A DNA stretch of 64,000 nucleotides from Isoetes taiwanensis (lineage: Eukaryota; Streptophyta; Lycopodiopsida; Isoetales; Isoetaceae): the NCBI GenBank assembly GCA_021234155.1, contig JAJEKV010000004.1, positions 515,171 to 579,170 on the forward strand, in the 5' to 3' direction. Below, in pieces: positions 1 to 13,857 of this stretch. The position numbers and the translations under genes are program-made. The first letter of the stretch is position 1; every line of letters begins with the position of its first letter. Under the pieces are notes generated by a model. The model saw nothing but the letters and a program-made list of their open reading frames with translations. It had not been told where the DNA came from and did no database searches.

Positions 1-1019
1 ATGGTGCTTCGGTTAAGTTACGTATTGCTGAAAGAAAAATTGGACATTTCTTATGTTTTCTTGGGTCTGCAGATTTGAAACATATGCATTTCTACGTCCA
101 CGCACTATAGTTTGGCAGGTGAACATGGTACAGTACAAATACATCTAACAAACGTTTGCATATATAATCTTTTTTTTTCTTCTCCATTAGTATATGTCCT
201 CATGGGCTTGCCAATATGGCATGGCTGATAAAATATTGTCTCTTATCTACTATCCTTGGGCACACTAGTTCTTAGAAAATGCTCTTTGAGTTAATCTAAC
301 TTGCAAATTTGCATAATCATGTCCTCCTTTTTGCTAAACATGATTAATCTAATCTAATCTAATTTTATTCTAGTGAACTATGCATAAACATATATTTTGA
401 GGCATCATCGTCTATTTTCGAGGAAGGTGGTCAGCCTATGGATGGCCTTTCGTCCTCCTAAACTTGGCTTTTACCCGTAGCAATAAAGGGTCGCATGGCC
501 CGCCTCGAGCTGGGAGGAAAATGGTGGGTGGCCAGAGGGAATGTGCGAAACCACAGAGATGTATAAATTATAGCAAGCAGTTACACGCTTGAGAAATTAC
601 CTTGGCGCTTGCTTCTCAATAAGCTTTGGGATGTAATGCCCTTGAGCAATATCAAAACCGACACATTACGGCTACATAAATCCCACATTGAGCCCAGGGC
701 TGCAATGCTGCATGCCCATACATCTCTGAAAGAATTACATACTCATTGCCTTAATCGCCGCAGTTTTGCAATCTCCAAATTAGAGACAAGTAGATGATTG
801 AGAGCCATATCATGACAAAGGTTTATCGATCTTTGCCAGAGAAAATGATTGAAGATGGAAGTCTCACATTGCGAGGCATCCGGTATGAACCGTCTGGACA
901 CGCTATATCTGAGTTAGTCGGGCAAACCGGTAGTTACACATGTGCTATTGGACCTGCAACCGATGCGGATCTGGATAAATACCGTAAGGAGGTCAGATAT
1001 GTGGGTTCCAGCTTATCTT
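1..1019. other. Intergenic, no gene recognised
   Basis: No open frame here looks like a known protein. The stretch is mostly AT-rich, with a short GC-richer patch around 470-530. It may include older, unrecognisable LINE sequence that runs into the LINE 3' end starting near 1020. Confidence 0.5.
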
Positions 1020-1235
1020 GGACTCACACGACATGTATATATTTCCATGATGTATATTTGTATAGTTTATACAGGCATTCTTATTATTAGCACGAGTTTT
1101 CCCTCTCAGCTTTGGAGTTTTTAAATATGAATGATAATAAGTTTGTTCTTCCCTTTTTGAGTCTCTTGCCGTGATTGGTCTCAAGTGGACAATAAAAAAT
1201 ATTCATAATCTATTCTCTTCTGCCTATTCTATTTA
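1020..1235 (+). mobile_element. LINE 3'-end fragment (LINE-A/B family)
   Basis: The order of short motifs matches the last 200 bases of the LINEs at 5590-9152 and 26330-31377: 'atgtatat' repeats, a 'gttttccctc' block, 'ggtctcaagtgg' near 1178-1190, then 'caataaaa' and a degenerate ATTCT-rich tail (about 1197-1235). No coding part is recognisable. This is a 5'-truncated and strongly diverged copy, as expected from abortive target-primed reverse transcription. The upstream boundary is a guess. Confidence 0.55.
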
Positions 1236-2276
1236 ATTCCAACAATAGGTAATAAGTTCTTGGCTGCATAATGGATTAAAATCACTTAATATCTAAATAG
1301 TACATTGATTAGCAACTACTAGGTCTATTTGGCCTCGCATCATTTAAACATTTTATATGGTTATTGTCTTATGCTCACAATGTCTTTTATCACGTGGTTT
1401 GTACAATTGTCGATTACATCGTATCCACCAAAGAAGATGCCAAATTCATTCTTATTCATCATGAGTACATTGATATATGGCACATGGTCAATCCTTGCTA
1501 GCCAAAATATCCTTTCTATTAGTATTTCCATGTGCATATAGTACATGTAGTAGATTCTAGGTTTTTACAACCTTGGTGATGTTGGACAAGCTTGAACTTA
1601 CTTTCATGTATCTACCTCACATGCAACCATAAGCTTCAAGGCAAACAAGATGAAGGAGAAACAAATCGATCTTGATATTGACTCCTCGGTTCAGCAAATG
1701 CATGGGATGAGTGATTAGCACAAAGGGATGGAGTGATTATCTCAGAACTGATCACATGATGCTAATCACAAACCATATCATGAAGCATAATGGCGTCAAT
1801 TGGTACAGCTTAGGTATCCCGAGGCCACAAATGCGGTGTCATGACATGCCACATAGACACCATGTCATTGATTAGCTCGGGCAAATCACATGATTGCCTC
1901 GGGCAAATCATGTGATTAAGCTCATAGGAATCTAAAGATTAGCTCGAGGCGAATCACCTTGAATTATCGAGCAGATCATTGATTCGCTCCACAAATAAAT
2001 TCGCTCCGACGAATCACATTGGCGTTCAAGGTAAACGACGAGCCAATAAAGTCTTGAGGAAGCCATTATGCAGAACAGATGCATCAATTAACACAAAGAA
2101 ATGCTCATCAATGCTCTATTAGATGCCATAGTCATTTGAAAAGTCAATGTTTGAAATACCAGCTTAAAAGTGCTCTTCCATTTGGCTAGAATTACCAGCC
2201 ATGTTAGGACGGACTGTTTGTTGCTGTAACTAAAGTAGACATAAATAGAATAGGCTCATTTCGAAATGCAGAAAAC
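1236..2276. other. Intergenic, with a small tandem repeat
   Basis: No gene is seen. At 1876-1920 a 22-bp unit beginning 'ctcgggcaaatca' is repeated twice, and looser copies of 'gattagctcg' and 'gcgaatcac' follow to about 2010. The last 200 bases lie directly upstream of the reductase pseudogene start codon and may hold its former promoter, with an 'ataaata' box near 2240. Confidence 0.45.
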
Positions 2277-4379
2277 ATGGCGGAGAATCAGCACATGGGC
2301 AGAGTCTGTGTCACCGGAGCTTCCGGTTTTTGCATCTGGCTGATCAAGAGGCTCCTGGAAAAGGGATATCATGCGCGGAACTGTTAGAGACCAGGTGCAA
2401 AGGCAAATCTCTTTCAATTATCTAATGTAAATACTCTTCATTGCAGGTGTAGTTTTCCTTTGAATTGCATGAATGGCAAAATACATCTTTCCTAGAAGTT
2501 GAATATATAAGCAATGTACAAATTTGTAATAATCAATGTAAAATATTATTTCCCAGTAAATCTCTAGATATTGAGCTCTTTACATTCAATTGCCATGCTT
2601 GCAGAAAATTTGAAAACTGCTCATCTGCTTGTTCTTCTGGTGCTAATGAGAGCTTAAGATTGGTAAAAGCAGACCCTAACTATCAGAAACAACTTTGATG
2701 ATGCAGTTGCTGGATGTGAAGGTGTCTTTCACACAGCTAGCCCCGCTTTTTTAGTGCCCAAGATCCAGAGGTAAAGACTCAGTCTTTTAAGATCAGTACA
2801 ATCTTAAACAATTGAAGAACCACTTTAAGCGCATTTTTCAACTTATCCCCTTTTCATTTGCATGCTTCAGCACATCCTAGACAGACAACTCCATTTTGCA
2901 ACCATCACGAGGCTGCTTATGCAGCCATACAAATCAAAGCATCTCGTGACTCTATTTATATCTCAATAAAGTTTCCTTTCCACTCCCTGCTCTTTGTTAG
3001 AAGCAATTGTACTGCATTCCAGTAATTTTCTCTTAACAAAGCATATAATCTCCTATAATGTTCTACTTTTCTTAATCCAGTGGGTTTCAGTTGCCATTAG
3101 AGCATAAAGCAAAATTTTATCTTTATATTTGGACACATATTCAACCTTAGAGGTCGTGCTTTTCTTCCTCTTGAAGTGTTAAAACCGTCACATAAAAAGT
3201 ACGTGTGTTAATCACTATTCTCCAAAAGTCTTGAAGCATGAAAGTCAGGCTCATCATTGATCAGTGATTAGACTAGACATAAGGACAATAAGAGGACTGC
3301 TCTGAATTTCGGGTCCTGATCAAGTTTTCTTTGCTTGTTACCAATAAAAACATAAAATAAGTCTGCCTCCCATCTCCAGAAACAAGTCCATGGAGGATGA
3401 TACAATTTAAGCCTGAATATCAGGTTCCCTCATTCAAGTTCTGACTCATGTTATTCCATTTGCCTTCTGCAGCTGCCAACCTACATGGAAGATGAAGCTT
3501 TCCCTCTTTGGGACAGTGAAGCTTTCATCTTTTCACACTCTAGGCATTGGGAATAAGATATTTTATTCATCATGAAAGGCAGTTTGTTATCGTTCATGAC
3601 TGATTCTGTCCAGTTTACATTTTCTTCTTCCTACTTTTATACATTTGTTTATTAATGGCTTGCAGGAAATTAATGAACCAACAGTTAAAAGGCACAGAGC
3701 TTGCTGCAAGCTTGTATGAACATCAATGAAGAGTAGTGATAACCTCAGCATCCTCTGCTATTGGGTTTTAGACCGTGATGATCCTACAATGGCGGATATA
3801 TGAATCATGCTGGAGTTCTGCGACACGTTGCAGGCTGTAAAGAAAGGTAGAAGATGATGTTCTACCTGTATTATTATTTTTGGGGCTCATGCTGACACCA
3901 TGTCCACTAGTGTTGTTTATGGTGAATTATGATTTGTGAGGTTGCTATGCAGCAATTCTCATAAAATCAAGAAATCACCAAAATTCTCTGCTAATAACTG
4001 CTCCAAATTGAAAAGTTAGTGACTATTGATGATTCAAACCAAAGGTGTATAATGATCTGTATCCGTGGTGAACATGTTTTAGAAACTTATGCCAGTGGAA
4101 AGTAGGGCTAGTATTGATTAAGTTTAAGAAACTTTGGAGATAAAGTACATCTAATACTCTATTATCTATTTTCACTGAAGTGGTTAACATATTTCTCATG
4201 TCCAGAGATGGTACCCGACTTCTAAAGATGCTGTCAGAGCAGGCAGCTTGGAAATTTGCAAGAACACAACGTGAAACCTAGTTACGAGAATCCATACCAC
4301 CATAACTCATTATTGGGCCTGTCCCTTGCTCCTGAAGCCCCAACAAATTACCCAGGTCTTATATTATCAATACTGAAAG
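2277..4379 (+). pseudogene. Cinnamoyl-CoA/dihydroflavonol reductase-like pseudogene
   Basis: This is a decayed member of the plant NADPH-dependent extended short-chain dehydrogenases (CCR, DFR and relatives). Exon 1 (2277 to about 2400) encodes the Rossmann motif region VCVTGASGF, then RLLEKGYH, and meets an in-frame stop after HARNC. Exon 2 (2605-2770) encodes KTAHLL, LRLVKAD and, after a frameshift, DDAVAGCEGVFHTASPA, with AG and GT borders. Exon 3 (3666 to about 3845) covers the 'EINEPTVK' and 'FCDTLQ' positions but carries stops. Exon 4 (4206-4379) keeps the YPTSK catalytic Tyr-x-x-x-Lys motif and then shifts frame into 'NPYHHNSLLGL'. No later exon was found. Intron positions are conserved, so this is a decayed gene copy and not a retrocopy. 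Family assignment is firm; the exact substrate is not knowable. A functional version using unusual splicing is very unlikely. Confidence 0.85.
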
Positions 4380-5589
4380 GTAAACGAACCTGTTTCATTA
4401 ATCCAAGGTTTTATCAAGCTTTTACCTTCCCTGATATATGTTCGAGTGATGTATCCAACTCAAGGCCCTTCCTTAGGACAGGACAATTCCACTGTAATGA
4501 TGTTGCTGTATCTTGTTATTAGCAAGACAAGGCTGCAGGAGATACATTGTAGTGCATTATTTGCTAACATGTAAGAAAGAGATCCTTGACTTCATGGCAC
4601 AACGTTACCCCTAAATTTAACATTCCAACAGAGTATTATTATTCTTATTTCCTTTGTCTTTCCCCCTTTTTAAATGTTCACCTTGAGTTTATAATGTTGG
4701 CTACATATAGATTGTGGCATTTGCTGCTTTGCAACACAATTCTGTTGGCTAAACGAACTCTATATTCTCATGTACTCGAAGTCTAACGTACCAGCCCAGC
4801 AAATGCATCACATTAGGATAGATACTGATTATGGCCTTATTTTGCTGTTTTCATGTATACTAGGATTGAAGGGGAATGCTGTTTTCAGTCGAGATATGAC
4901 AAGTGATAAGTTGCAAAAACTTGGTTTCCGATATAAAGGCCTTACTTGGAGATGTTGGATGATTGTATTTCTAGTTTGGAAACAAAGGTTTCTTATAAGA
5001 AAGTATTGGCATTCCATTGTTCATTTAAAGAAATGATTGTTTAAAGAAATGATGGAGACTATGTTCAGAAGCATGTGAGTCCATGTGGTATGATGTAAAA
5101 GTACTATCTACTATCCATCCACCCATCCATCCAAAATCTTAGTACATGGGTTTTTAATTCTAATAATTCCACAACATATTTTATTATGTTCAATATTTTT
5201 GAGCTGTAAAACTTTTTTAGGAATCTTACGCATTATAGTAGTGGTTGGACAGAAGACATTCTTGTCTACGTCAGCATACCCACACAAAGCAGCTACATGA
5301 GATCGCGATCCACAACTATAAGCAACTATCTCATGACTTAGTCGACTACGCTATCACCTTGATAGCAAACGAAATGCCATGGCTTCTAGACATCAAATAC
5401 TCAAGTCCCCTAGTTTGCAATTACTAAAGTTATAAGCAAATATTCATGATCATGAATTATATTTCAAGCGGTATTTGCCTAATGAATTCCACTTGCAAAA
5501 CGAGGCGGCCTAATATGACATCTTGGTTGAATGATGATGTTAATGGTTTGCTCAAGTTCAATATGGGTTATCCATCTAATAATTGAATG
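4380..5589. other. Intergenic, no gene recognised
   Basis: AT-rich DNA downstream of the reductase pseudogene. Small frames at 4586-4786 and 4770-5036 have no recognisable content. An 'atccatcc' micro-repeat lies at about 5110-5132. The 11-mer 'gcctaatgaat' at 5477-5487 recurs at 9162-9172, just past LINE-A, and could be the remains of a target-site duplication. Confidence 0.45.
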
Positions 5590-8500
5590 GCAGTGGGGAA
5601 GGATGTGAATTGACGATAACGAGGGATCTGAGCCTCCGGCCCTCGGGTCCCCTCGAGGCCCAAAGTAATGAGCATCCACATCTTAGCTCCCACAGGACCA
5701 CTGCCTACCCTAGGACTGAGTTGGCGATGCATGCCACTAAATAGGGATGGGCGTGCCTCGGTGGTATCCACAGGTGCGTGGCTTTCCATAGCGAGAAGGG
5801 GGCGATCTCAATTCGTCGCCATGGACATGGATGTATCTTCTCATGGAAACGGCAAGACATCTTGGTCGCGAGCTGCAAATTGCGGGGATACGGTTCTTGT
5901 CTTGATGGTGCAGGGAAGCTTTGAGACGCAGGAGGTGCGTGTTATTGCAGGGCGGCCTTGGCGATGGTCTCCACAGCAAAGGCGGGGCCAGGCTACTTGA
6001 ATGCACAGCAGGTACAGTGCGAGCAATGTGACCCTCTCTTTGTGGCGGCTTGCTACTTTATCTTCGAGAAACCCAGCACACCACCGCGCACTTGGATGTG
6101 GGCGAGGCGAGGGAGCCCTATGTCGATCTATATGATGACATACGGTGATACGAACGATTGGGCAAGGTCCCATGTTGCTTGGAGATTTCAATCTTGTGCA
6201 ATGAGCGGATCCCAAAATTCGTTACCTCTAGGCGAGGATGTGTTGCAATGGACCCCACCAGATGGATTTGGCCAAGGCGTCGGATGACCACGTGACCACG
6301 GTATGGCGGCGGTGACTGACTGGCGGCGATATCTTTGACTGGTCATTGCGGTAATTTGGCACGATGCGTCTCCGGTACTTCCACTTGTAGAGCCAGGGAG
6401 AACCGGGGCGGTGCTGGTGGTTCACGTGCTGGCGAGACGGCCCGATGCCTACACTTGATCACTGCAACCCGATTAACCGGGACGGTGCGTGGAGACGAGT
6501 AGACTCGGAGCCATCGACCCCTGTTCTTGCGGATAGATTGGCGAGGCCAAGACACCATTGCCCAACACCCCATATCACGGTTGCGTGCGGACTATGATCA
6601 TGCGGTAGTCTACTCTGCGGGGATTGTGAGCATGGTAGCCGAGAATCTGCTCCCACGCTTCATGACGAGGCCAGCCCGGTGAACCGGCTCCTTAAAGGTA
6701 GGGCGAGATGCTTTAGGAGGCAACTCTCGGCAGTCCCACGAAATTTTGCAAACCACCTTCCCGCGAAATCCTTGGTTGGTAGCCAGATATCGGGGTGGCG
6801 ATAAGCTCGCCAAGTCTTTGAACCCCACCGATACGCCCCGCCCAGTAGTCCGTCGATACCGCTCCTTCCTCAAGACCAAGAAAGCAGGGTACATGCGAAC
6901 TATTTGTGTGATGTTTAGTCTTCAGACATACCCTCGTTATACGGAGAAAGGTCTTGAGTAAGCTTTGCCTGACCCAAAGGAAATATTACCGGAACAATGG
7001 GTGAGATACTTGTGTATGACCCAATAGAGGCCGGGCACAGTCTCTCAGCAGACCGGGCCTAGCCTTTGGTCTCATTCACCCGAAGGGGATGTCATAATGG
7101 GCTGCAGCGCCTGCAGCTGGGAAGGCGGTTGGATGGTACATGCGGTGAGCTTCAGGTGGGCGGGCCCCAATGGTGCCGGTTCTCGACACTCTTCAACGGG
7201 GCATTTGCAAGAGGCTTCCCCACTTTGGACTACTAGTAGAGTTGTGCCCATATACAGGGGACCCCATGACCCAGCCAATATCATTACCATTATAGTCGAT
7301 TCTGTCTTTGCCAAGTTGCTTGCGGGATTACGGAAGCGGCGATTGACACTAGGCGGAGGAGGATGGGAGAAGTCGCGAGGCTCGCCTGTGAGCCCGGCTT
7401 CCGCCCCAGGCATTCTACTATGACCATATCTTCACTCTGCAGGCACTCATAGAGGATATTGGAATCGGCCTTGAGTCTGTCTTTGTTGCTTTGTGGATTC
7501 ATGAGGCTTTCCCAACTTCACGGTGCCTCGGGATAAGTTGTGGGGCAGTTAGGTGACTAAAGGGACCAGAGTAGGCTTATGAGGAATGCTATGTACTCAC
7601 GGACTATCGGGGCTTGCTCAGTCGTCTCACACCTTTGTCGGGGGAGCCGTTGTTAAGTAACGATGGGGTGCGCCCAGGCTGCCCTCTATCTAGGCAGCTC
7701 TTGGCTTGTACATTGACCGGCTAGAAGAATGGCTAGTAAAACGCAGAGGGCGCTCGGTTGATGCACCACCACATAATCCAAGCAGCTCATATATCGTGAT
7801 GTTTGGCACGCTGCGCGTATACCCGGAGGACATACAGCGCCACTGGATGCTTTGGACACTTTACGCCCAGTTCAACGACGCGGGAAGTTGCTTGGCCAGG
7901 AACAGGGTCTTTCTTGGTCCCATCATCACCGGCACCCACGTCTTCCCTCATTCCTTACGGGGGCGGTGGTGGAGGTGGCAGCATCTTATAAATGTTGGGC
8001 ATTAGGTTTTCTACTACCACTGCTGGGATGCATCCATCGGAGTTGGTCGCTGCGGTGAAGCCATACAGCCTAAAACAACGATTCCACAAGGTGCATTTTG
8101 TATGCATGGGGTCACCGAGGCACACTTATTCGAGGGCCTTGGTTGAGCCGGTCCTCCCTCTATGGGGGCGGAGAAGTGTGGGGCAGTGATATCCCTCACC
8201 ACTTAGAACGATCGGCAGTGGAAACTTTTCTTAACTTGGGAGCAGCAGGAGTGAAATCCACGGTCCCATGCTCGGATCTTGCTCAAGGGCAGGCTTCCTT
8301 CCATTTACAATTTCTTATTTGGAGCGTCACATTATTCACTTCGAAGGTAGGTAGCTGGATGAAGCAGTGCAACCTTGCTGGCGTGTGATGGGCGCTGACG
8401 ACTCAAAACTGCTTTGGAAAGACAAGCAAGCCGGTGGTTTATAAACTGGAGTAATAGAGGCACCTGAGATGTAGACGGTGCATGCATAGAGAGCCTTGCC

Positions 8501-9152
8501 TTGAAGCGATGCCGGATGCTTCATGGCCAAGCTTTGGGATCTGAGAGGCTGTCACATGTCAGGTGGCCGTGCTCGACGGCGGGTTAATCCCCATGCTCAC
8601 GAGGGGCCCACACCACTACTACGCCCATCTACCCATATGAAAAAGCCTTGAGGTGATTGCTTCCATTCGCGCAGGTGCACACCACCTCCACATTGAGGCA
8701 GGGAGATGGATTGAGGCCCAGCGTGAGGGCGGTCTGTCGGTCTTTGTCAGGCGCCGTGAGGATGAAAGTCCATACTCAGGGCTGTCCGTCTGAGCATATC
8801 CAGGAGCTCGGTATGCTCGGTTGGATGTCTGTCCGGAGCCTTGCATAGACTGCAAACCCGCGGCCTCTGTAGGCTTGTTGGGATCATTACCTCAGGAGTA
8901 GTGGATCTGGGACTCGAGTTATGCCCCCACAGCGGGCTAACCTCGGTATGCCCAGCGATTATGTATATAAGCATGGGTATATGGGCATCCTTATTGCTGC
9001 GGGTTTTTCCAAGAAATACCCTTTGGAGTAAGGGGGTTTTAATCCTGGTAGTAATCGCTCTTCTCTCTCTCTTTGTCTTGCCCCGTTCCATGGGCGGGGT
9101 TGGTCTCGAGTGGGCGATAAAATCATATTCTATTCTATTCTATTCTATTTAG
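5590..9152 (+). mobile_element. LINE-A, 5'-truncated non-LTR retrotransposon
   Basis: This is collinear with LINE-B (27765-31377) over its whole length, sharing many 15-25-base words, but it lacks the ORF1-like part. The region 5740-6500 corresponds to the endonuclease domain. The reverse transcriptase follows: VFAKLL at about 7300-7325, YIDRLEEWL at about 7706-7735, FSTTT at about 8005, and VEPVLPLWG near 8140. The element is GC-rich against AT-rich surroundings and ends in 'gggcgataaaatc' followed by an (ATTCT)n tail at 9125-9150. Many frameshifts and stops interrupt it, so no ORF above about 125 codons survives. It is an ordinary dead LINE copy. The 11-mer 'gcctaatgaat' at 5477-5487 and 9162-9172 may mark the target duplication, but neither copy directly abuts the element. 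Confidence 0.85.
9012..9044 (+). repeat. LINE 3'-UTR hairpin (LINE-A copy)
   Basis: The motif 'gaaataccctttggagtaag' is followed by 'ggggttttaatcc', giving an ATACCC...GGGGGTTTT-type stem about 100 bases before the tail. An upstream 'gggtttttcc' can pair with the same central segment. Equivalent blocks occur in LINE-B, LINE-D and the scrap near 32135. Confidence 0.55.
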
Positions 9153-12100
9153 CCATGACTAGCCTAATGAATGGTAGGTATGGCTCTAGTTCATCAGTAT
9201 AAAAATCATGCAATATTAGGCGGTCTTGATTTTTTTTTAAAATTGAAATACTTAATGTAATTATCGGGCAAAGTTGCATTATATTGTCTAATGTTTTAAT
9301 TATTGCCATTTAGAGTGATAAGTGATTTAATGAATAGGCATTGGGTTGGGTTGTCTTCATGAGTTAACAACGAGCAAGTGCAAGTCTCATCAATGTGTTT
9401 TGTGTGTTTTGTCTTTAATAGATGGGAAAGAAGAGGGATCTGGGAGAACAGCAGCAAAATACATTTATCAATCATAGTAATAATTATAATGGTGGATTTC
9501 AGCTAAAGAAGATCTGTTAGCTTGCGTGTTAATTTGGCATGTAGATACAATTTGGCGAGAATGAAACTAATCTTTCTCAAGCCATAATAATAAGGCAGTG
9601 GATGCCATCTAAAACAAGATCGATGGCATGTGCTTGTTGGATGCTCCAAAAACCAAACATGTAAATACAATTTACATAAAATGGAAATTGATCTCTATTT
9701 TCTCTAGAGGAGTTTCTTTCCACTTTATATTTTGGCGTAGTGATTCTAGAGCAGAAAATGTCTCAATTCGTTCAATGTAAAGGTGGTTTTGAAGTAGGTC
9801 CAATGACGATGTTAATTGTGATGTGTCTTGTCGTATATCTAAGTTGATCTGCCGATGTACAATTAAGTACTTTTTTAGCTTTTTATTCCTTTTATCTAGC
9901 TTGCTATTATTTATTATTTGACTGACCAAAAGTATACATTAAAGCAGCGTATTTTAAGAAACTTGAATACATTCCCATGGTTCGCCGAATAGAGGTTTGG
10001 CCTAAAAGTCATTTTTTGGAAATTTCCGACAAGTAAAATATTTTCAACAATTTTCCGGCTATAAAAAACAAAAGATCCGACAAAATACGCTTTCTCCTAA
10101 AATGCCCATCCGATAATTGCTTGATTATTCTTGATACCGTGACATTTTTCTCTTAGTTACTTCAATTGCTATTTTGGACCATGTTCTTCAAGCCTTAATT
10201 ATTCGTTGGACCACTGAATGAATGAATAAGTAAGTATTAAGCACGTAACATAAAGGCCAGCGACAGATAGTCCCACTACGTTCAAGGTAATATATGAAAC
10301 GTACTTTAAACTTGTGCTTTTGCGAGCCACAAATCTTTGAGCGTTGATTGGCAAAAGGGAGAGGATAAATAGGTTGCAGAAACAAGGCAGAGACAGACAC
10401 ATTTGACTCCAATTGGAGCAAAGGCGCAGCTCAGAATTCGAATTTTGTCAGAATGTAACAGAAAGCAGCTACATGGCTCCAGTTAATTGCTAGAATGTGG
10501 GTTTGTGCAGCATCGTCACTGTCTTGCTGGCTAGTTACTCCGTCCACCGTTGCAGTTCGGCTAACATGGTTCCAGCAACAGCAAACAGGCTCAATCGGCA
10601 TATGCAGGCTAACTAGAAAAAGGCCTCCTAATCAACGCAAGTTGTGGCCGAAATATAGTGCATTTGGAGGCTTTGTATTCCGGCTTCTCTCTCTCCTTCT
10701 TGCGACAAGTCGTCGCGAAAAAACTGATATATTAAAACAAGTTCCGGCTTTTGATATTTGGGAAGTTGTATGCACTAGTAGTCCATCTGCCAGAGGTCCA
10801 TTAACATAGCAGAGGCACGTGTCACTGCATTCGGGTTCCCACTCCCTTCCCGTCGCGTCAAGAGGAAGAGCATCTTAAACTTGATCACGGTTGTCTCATA
10901 ATAAGGTACCATTGGGGCTATCCACCATCAAAGAAACTCCTTTCTGGCGATTATCGTGATAACTCTAGAGGGTTATTGCTATAGCCTCCCTATTGAATTC
11001 AGTTGATTCTGTAAACGCCATGAAGATAATCCCTCCAACTCATTATTCAAGGGGATCAATGAAACACAGCTCATGGGTACCACTTAGCCCTAGTGAGTTG
11101 ATAGAAGAACCTGCAGCTCAAGGAAGCCCGGTAACCTTCCTTACACCCTCTTAATGCTAGCGTTATCTCGGTCAATTCATGGGGTCTATAATCAAAGAAG
11201 CTTCTACAAGTGAAAATTAATTGATTGAAAATGCTAACATGGTAAACATGATGATCTAAGTAACAATATCGTGCCAGTATTTAAAAGTCCTTTCATCTTT
11301 CCAAAATACTTGTATGCTCAATCAGGAAAGACGAAATTGTGGCCTTCCATACTTGTGGGTAAGAATTTCAATTAAGCTGGCGTTATGAAACTGAGCCCTT
11401 CTATTTAATTTTGATGCTAAAAGGCAAGTGAACATTTTTTCTTTTTTACTTCCCTATGTCTAGAAAGGCAAATTGATGAGATGAACATATATATAATTTC
11501 ACTTCTGACTTGCTTAGTAGTTGGAATTATATCTCTTTTTCTCTCCTTATTTTCTTCGATCTTTTTGTAAGTTGTTCACATTCTTTATTTCTATCTGTGG
11601 TTTTAGTTAAATTCAGCAAGGAAAAACAAACAAATAGTTGGTCAAATGATTCAGTGAACATGAGGATCAAAATGGACTGGTAGTGGATGGTGACAGGAAA
11701 CAGTGAAAATTGTCCTTTGAACCTTGAATTGGCATTGCATTCACGGGAAGATGGGGACTGTAAATGCGCTCAATATTCCATGAAACTAAGGTTGACGCTG
11801 GGTGACTCAGGACAAAAACGGACAGCAGCTGATGACAGGATCGAAAATGATGTCAATGGAAATAGCCAAAAAAAATTGAACATTGAGATATAACTGATGG
11901 CGAATGATGGTGAAACAATTCAAACAGTTGAATAAACATAGTTCTGAATGAATGTAAGATGAACTGGTGGCAATCAGAATATAAATGATGAACTGATGGT
12001 TCATGCAACAGACATTTTAATAAACAATGAAATTAAAACGTCTGATGTTGAGATACAGGTGGGCTGGTATATCAATAGTAAGAGATGGTCAGTAAAACAA

Positions 12101-13475
12101 ACCATCTGGTGATAATTGGTTGGTGATCTCGACAAATATCTTGGTATAAACTCTCATAACACAGTGTTTGTTGATTTTCATTTGAAATGTAATCTGGATT
12201 GATAGTTTGGTCCTCTCAAACTTTTGAGTTCTGTTTCTCTTCAGTTTTAGTTATTCTCAATTAATGTACCGGTGTCTCTCTTAGTTTAGTGTTATTGAGA
12301 ACAGTTGCATTATCAAGATTAGACTTGGAAATACTTTTGAACCTAGACCAATATGAATGAGTGCTTCAATTGTGCAAACAATTCACCCTTATCAGGGCAA
12401 AACTGCAATGAAAGCATGTTCTCAGAATCTACTCCATCAACAATTCGAAATGCATGGTATTGGCTTGTCTCATCCACTTTAACAATAGTAGCAAGGACAC
12501 TCCCATTCGGTTGTGGTGGCGGGCTTGGATGTAACTAACAAACAACAAATACAATTTCCCATTACTTGTACAAACCAAACTCCTTTTGTTTGTCTCATTG
12601 TGATCAAAATTATCAAGCATGAAATAGATGAGTGAAACAAAATTAGTTTGAGATGTGTCTCTTCGTGAAGTAGGACAAGCCATTGTTGTGGATAAATTTA
12701 TTGAAGCACAACCGAGGATGTTTGCCGTAGTGCATTTGCTATACCAATCAAGCTTTGGACTCATATGTTGAAGCTCTTATCTTGGCAGTCTTCTTTGCAA
12801 TAAAATCGATGCAAAAAGCGCTCTGCATGCTTGTCTGAGTATTTGATTGTCTATAAGATATATACTAACCATTTAATAAATTGTCCATGTACCAGTGAGA
12901 ATTAAAAAACATGGCCAAAATAATTGTTCTATGTTGTTGTGCATCTTTTGCCTGTTGATAACCTTTTTCTTTTGATTACTCTAATTCGGATGTAGTATCT
13001 TCTTTCTTCTAGGATATACAAAAAGCTGCTATTTAAAGATGCGATGAGAGGTTTAAAATGAGAGGAACAGTATTGCATCAAATCTTAGAGTGATATTTGG
13101 TGTCATATTATCAGGTCCTCGCGGTTGCAGGAGCAACTAAATGGTTTTATGTTAGAACATATTGCCCCAACCTTCAATATTTTGATATTGTTGGAAGAAT
13201 TGCGTAGCTATTACATGAATGACCTTCATCTTGTTCTTTTCAATGCTGTCTCTTTCCCCTAAGCACAAACAACTTTGTTGATAGTGTTTAAGTGTTATTG
13301 ACATGTTTGGATGCAGTTTCAATATGTTTGGGCGATGACAGCAACAAACTAAGTAACTGTGGAAGAACACAATTTCAATATGTTTGGAGCATTGCAATGG
13401 ACAAACAAGCATTGTGAGAAGAACACAATTTCCAACATTCAAACATAAATGCATCTTCCAACCATTATCTCTGAT
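9153..13475. other. AT-rich intergenic, no gene recognised
   Basis: Over four kilobases lack any protein motif, RNA gene or element end that I can name. Small frames (for example 10495-10809 plus, 12429-12764 minus, 13152-13454 minus) have no family resemblance and look like chance. Local homopurine and homopyrimidine tracts occur around 11420-11600. Confidence 0.45.
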
Positions 13476-13553
13476 CTAAATTTTAGTATTAGGATCATTA
13501 TGTTGAAGTTGTAAACAGCGAGTCCTAAATTTTAGTATTAGGATCATTATGTT
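13476..13553. repeat. Short tandem duplication, 49-bp period
   Basis: The 29-base block beginning 'ctaaattttagtattagg' occurs at 13476-13504 and again at 13525-13553 without a mismatch that I can see. It lies immediately upstream of the copia 5' LTR. Confidence 0.8.
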
Positions 13554-13559
13554 ACGGGT

Positions 13560-13857
13560 TGTTGAAGCATCTGATAATTCGAAAAATATCGGCCAGGCAA
13601 GCGATCACATTAGTCATAGTTGATTGTTATTGTGGTTCAGTAAATGAGTTCGAATTAAGTTTCGTTGCATGCGACCTACTTAAGGAGGAGAAGGCGGTCT
13701 TCACCATCGACTCAAGGTCTGCTCACATAATCTCAAATATCTTTGTTTATCTCGCGGTTTCAATTTCATTGTACTTTGAAGATTCGATTATCAGTCTTCT
13801 TGTGACTGTTCATATGTACTCTCGTTATCATATAGATTGATCTTATTCTTAATTTCA
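13560..13857 (+). repeat. Copia 5' LTR
   Basis: It begins TGTTGAAG and ends near 'aatttCA'. The block from 'gttcgttgcatgc'-like sequence through 'ctcgttatcatat' and 'aatttcaata' is shared with 17848-18147. Confidence 0.8.
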
